From NCBI RefSeq assembly GCF_051535215.1, contig NZ_JBPPLY010000001.1, positions 434,001 to 498,000 of the forward strand: a DNA stretch of 64,000 bases. Direction: 5' to 3'. The notes beneath the pieces are model-generated. The model searched no databases. It was not told the origin of the DNA and saw only the letters and a program-made list of their open reading frames with translations. The DNA comes from Nitrobacter sp051535215. GTDB taxonomy: Bacteria; Pseudomonadota; Alphaproteobacteria; Rhizobiales; Xanthobacteraceae. This document shows, one piece after another, positions 61,999 through 64,000 of the stretch (positions within the stretch are counted from its first letter, which is position 1; every line of letters begins with the position of its first letter). Made by a program: the position numbers and the translations under genes.

Positions 61999-62271
61999 AT
62001 GCATTTGAAGAAGATTCTCGGATTCGCCGCCCTGGGCGCACTCCTGGTTGTCGCGGCTCCCGCGCAACAGGCGCAGGCGGCAACCCCGGTCAGTCCGGGC
62101 ATCGCCGCGGGCGCGCAGGGCGACGCCGGCAAGCTGACCACCGACGTGCAGTGGGGGCATCACCATCATCACCGCCACTGGAGACCCCACCATTATCATC
62201 ATCGCCATTGGCGGCCGCATCGCCCTCATCACTGGCATCATCATCACCACCACCATCGTCACTGGCGCTGA
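61999..62271 (+). CDS. Small exported histidine-rich protein
   Basis: 90 residues. A signal peptide (MHLKKILGFAALGALLVVAAPAQQAQA) is followed by a short Gly/Ala linker and a 38-residue tail containing 22 histidines, with three HRHWR units and a run of seven His. Such tails bind nickel, copper, zinc or cobalt; the protein may buffer metal in the periplasm. A good terminator follows. The upstream in-frame ATGs would destroy the signal peptide. Confidence 0.75.
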   Translation: MHLKKILGFAALGALLVVAAPAQQAQAATPVSPGIAAGAQGDAGKLTTDVQWGHHHHHRHWRPHHYHHRHWRPHRPHHWHHHHHHHRHWR

Positions 62272-62310
62272 TTCGAAACCCGTTCGCCGGGTCTCCCTAC
62301 AGGACTCGAA

Positions 62311-62338
62311 CAGGCCCGCATCGCGGGCCTGTTTTTTT
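62311..62338 (+). terminator. Rho-independent terminator of the His-rich gene
   Basis: CAGGCCCGC / GCGGGCCTG, 9-bp GC stem, 3-base loop, T7 run. Confidence 0.92.
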
Positions 62339-62405
62339 GCGACGGCGCCGATATAATCAACCGACATGGTCAGAAGGACGCGCGGAAACGCCATAGGAAA
62401 TTGCC

Positions 62406-62702
62406 ATGAAGATGTATTTCGGCGTGAGCCTCGCGGCGGCGATCCTGATTTTATCTTGGGCGGCAACCAGCGACAGTGCGGAGGCGGCCATCCGATCGGG
62501 AACTGTCGCAGCACAATCCGCCGCGGCGACCGACGTGAGTGCGGCCCATCGCACCGGCCGGAGTCATCGCCGTCGGCATCATCGCCCGCGCGTTTATGTG
62601 CAGGGCCGGCATTATTACGAAAGGCCGACGTACTACGTGCCACAGGGGCCGGCGCCGTTCTTTCCGTTTGGCTTCGGTTACGGCCTCGATCCGTCCTGGT
62701 GA
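62406..62702 (+). CDS. Small exported basic/aromatic protein (98 aa)
   Basis: A signal peptide (VSLAAAILILSWAATSDSAEAA) leads into a basic, His- and Arg-rich part (RTGRSHRRRHHRPRVYVQGRHYYERPTYYVPQGPAPFFPFGFGYGLDPSW) that becomes proline- and aromatic-rich. Similar short exported proteins occur in Bradyrhizobium relatives; no function known. It follows the His-rich gene, with its own ribosome-binding site. Confidence 0.6.
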   Translation: MKMYFGVSLAAAILILSWAATSDSAEAAIRSGTVAAQSAAATDVSAAHRTGRSHRRRHHRPRVYVQGRHYYERPTYYVPQGPAPFFPFGFGYGLDPSW

Positions 62703-62827
62703 GAACTGCCGGCGACTCCCGAACCACGGCGTCAAGACTGCGGCTTCGCTGCCTCTGAAATCGACGGAGTCTGAATGCGAGAACCAGCATCGCGTGTTGC
62801 GATGCGCGCGTTAGCTGGTGATTTCGT

Positions 62828-63334
62828 TCAGACTGGCAGTCGTGCCTTGTTTGCCGCGTCGTAGATTGCGATTCGCAGCATCGGAAAACGAGACTTCAGA
62901 TCGGTGGCGGCTTGCTTCGCTCCGGAAAGGGTTTCGAATTGGTTCTTGAAATGCCCATCGACCAGTAGCGTGAATCCGGTTTCGGGCGGCACGTCGGCGC
63001 GCGGCGGACCACCTACCGGTTTGGGCGGCACAGCCGGCGGCGTCGCGGCCGTGGACGCAGGAATCGGCGCGGTGACGGGGGCTGGCTTCGGCGGGAGGGT
63101 GAGAGCCTCGCGCGGCGCGGTCGATGCCGGCTTTTCAGCCGTACGCGGCGCGGTCTTGCCGCTGCTTTTCACGACCGACGTCGACCTTGCGACTTTGCCC
63201 TTTGCGGTCGCCGGCTTTGTGGGTGTCTTGGGAAGCATTCTTGTGGTCGCCTTTACCGATGCCTTCGCTTTGGTGGATGGGCGCGCCGTTTTCGCTGCCT
63301 TACGGGCAGGGGCTTTGGTCTTGGTTTTTTTCAT
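62828..63334 (-). CDS. Lys/Ala/Pro-rich protein with short C-terminal domain
   Basis: 168 residues from the ATG at 63334. The first 110 are low-complexity Lys/Ala/Thr/Pro (KKTKTKAPARKAAKTARPS.., PPKPAPVTAPIP), resembling histone-H1-like or linker tails. The C-terminal 55 (ETGFTLLVDGHFKNQFETLSGAKQAATDLKSRFPMLRIAIYDA) look like a small folded domain. Function unknown. Upstream codons are discounted. Confidence 0.6.
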   Translation of the reverse strand: MKKTKTKAPARKAAKTARPSTKAKASVKATTRMLPKTPTKPATAKGKVARSTSVVKSSGKTAPRTAEKPASTAPREALTLPPKPAPVTAPIPASTAATPPAVPPKPVGGPPRADVPPETGFTLLVDGHFKNQFETLSGAKQAATDLKSRFPMLRIAIYDAANKARLPV

Positions 63335-63483
63335 TACGTCGTTACGAGTGACGGAATTCTCCGGCAAAGGCAACCCGCCAGTCGAGTCAGAATGGATTCT
63401 CCATCGCATCCATGTTGACGACGCTTTCGATCGGCGGATCCCGCATTGCGTGCCGCCGCGAATGGCGCACGTCACGCGGGGTC

Positions 63484-64000
63484 TCAATGCCAATCGCGCA
63501 CGTCGACGAAATGCCCGGCGATCGCAGCCGCAGCCGCCATTGCTGGCGACACCAGATGCGTGCGGCCCTTGAAACCTTGCCGTCCCTCAAAATTGCGATT
63601 GGAGGTCGAGGCGCAACGCTCCTCCGGTTTCAGCTTGTCGGGGTTCATCGCAAGGCACATCGAGCAGCCCGGCTCGCGCCATTCGAATCCGGCCTTGGTG
63701 AAGATCCTGTCGAGGCCTTCGGCTTCCGCCTGTTCCTTGACGATGCCGGAGCCCGGCACGACCATGGCGTTGACATTGCCGTTCACGGTTCTGCCGTCGG
63801 CGATCTTCGCCGCCGTGCGCAGATCCTCGATGCGGCCGTTGGTGCATGAGCCGATGAACACGCGGTCGACGCTGATGTCGGTGATCTTCGTGCCCGCGGT
63901 CAGCCCCATGTAATGCAGCGCGCGCTCCTTGGAGAGGCGCTTGGCCTCGTCCTCGATCTTGCGGGGATCCGGAACCACGCCGGTAATCGACACCACGTCC
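63484..64000 (-). CDS. leuC: 3-isopropylmalate dehydratase large subunit (5' part outside window)
   Basis: The C-terminal part of LeuC; the start lies beyond the window end. Aconitase-family signatures visible: DRVFIGSCTNGRIEDLR with a 4Fe-4S Cys, MVVPGSGIVKEQAEAEGLDRIFTKAGFEWREPGCSMCLAMNPDKL with the other two cluster cysteines (CxxC), and RCASTSNRNFEGRQG. It works with LeuD in leucine synthesis. Confidence 0.95.
   Translation of the reverse strand, partial: DVVSITGVVPDPRKIEDEAKRLSKERALHYMGLTAGTKITDISVDRVFIGSCTNGRIEDLRTAAKIADGRTVNGNVNAMVVPGSGIVKEQAEAEGLDRIFTKAGFEWREPGCSMCLAMNPDKLKPEERCASTSNRNFEGRQGFKGRTHLVSPAMAAAAAIAGHFVDVRDWH

Overview
The window is GC-rich alphaproteobacterial chromosome, most likely from the Nitrobacteraceae/Bradyrhizobiaceae (Nitrobacter, Rhodopseudomonas, Bradyrhizobium, Afipia). 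The basis is gene content and order, protein style (IalB, Omp25/31-type porin, MatB, alphaproteobacterial TonB/Exb set), and many copies of the GAGCATGATC-type intergenic palindromes of this group. A NarK-like nitrate/nitrite carrier would fit Nitrobacter but does not prove it. No rRNA, tRNA, CRISPR array, intact insertion sequence or prophage was seen.

Layout. 1-7260: core genes, all forward: yidC (5' end outside the window), engB, a DUF423 membrane protein, argB, a HAD nucleotidase, dapD, dapE and a nucleosidase-like gene, several coupled by ATGA/GTGA overlaps. 7261-14826: an accessory segment. It holds a small locus of three double-glycine-leader peptides and a cysteine-rich protein, an FGE-fold protein without catalytic cysteines, a NarK-like carrier, a decayed nuclease gene and a porin. 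14827-20634: dusA facing a livKHMGF branched-chain amino acid/amide ABC operon.

20942-32661: an iron-acquisition region. exbB-exbD-tonB are followed, by overlap, by a divergent SecA paralogue. Divergent from these are a TonB-dependent siderophore receptor and a PiuC-type oxygenase. Next comes a PepSY-DUF2271-DUF4198-apbE operon that looks like a flavinylated envelope redox system. Together they suggest TonB-driven ferric-siderophore uptake plus periplasmic iron reduction.

33028-46878: htpG, DUF488, fdxA, a TAXI-TRAP binding protein, phhB, a YkvA-like protein, ialB, rlmN, a PAP2 phosphatase, argG, a proline-rich OmpA protein and a CAP-domain protein. 46912-54526: sdhCDAB, matB, and a cytochrome b561/molybdoenzyme/SodC group. 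54630-64000: an MFS carrier, leuB, asd, a beta-carbonic anhydrase, leuD, a zincin, several small secreted proteins (one ending in a histidine-rich tail), and the 3' part of leuC.

The best candidate for something undescribed is the peptide locus at 7.76-9.02 kb. Three short genes, one only 53 codons long, share an alignable L[T/S]xxxL[E/D]xVxG[G/A] leader but have different cores. They form two convergent units, and one is coupled to a 150-residue Cys-rich protein of unknown role; no exporter or peptidase is nearby. The second candidate is the SecA paralogue embedded in the TonB energiser operon.
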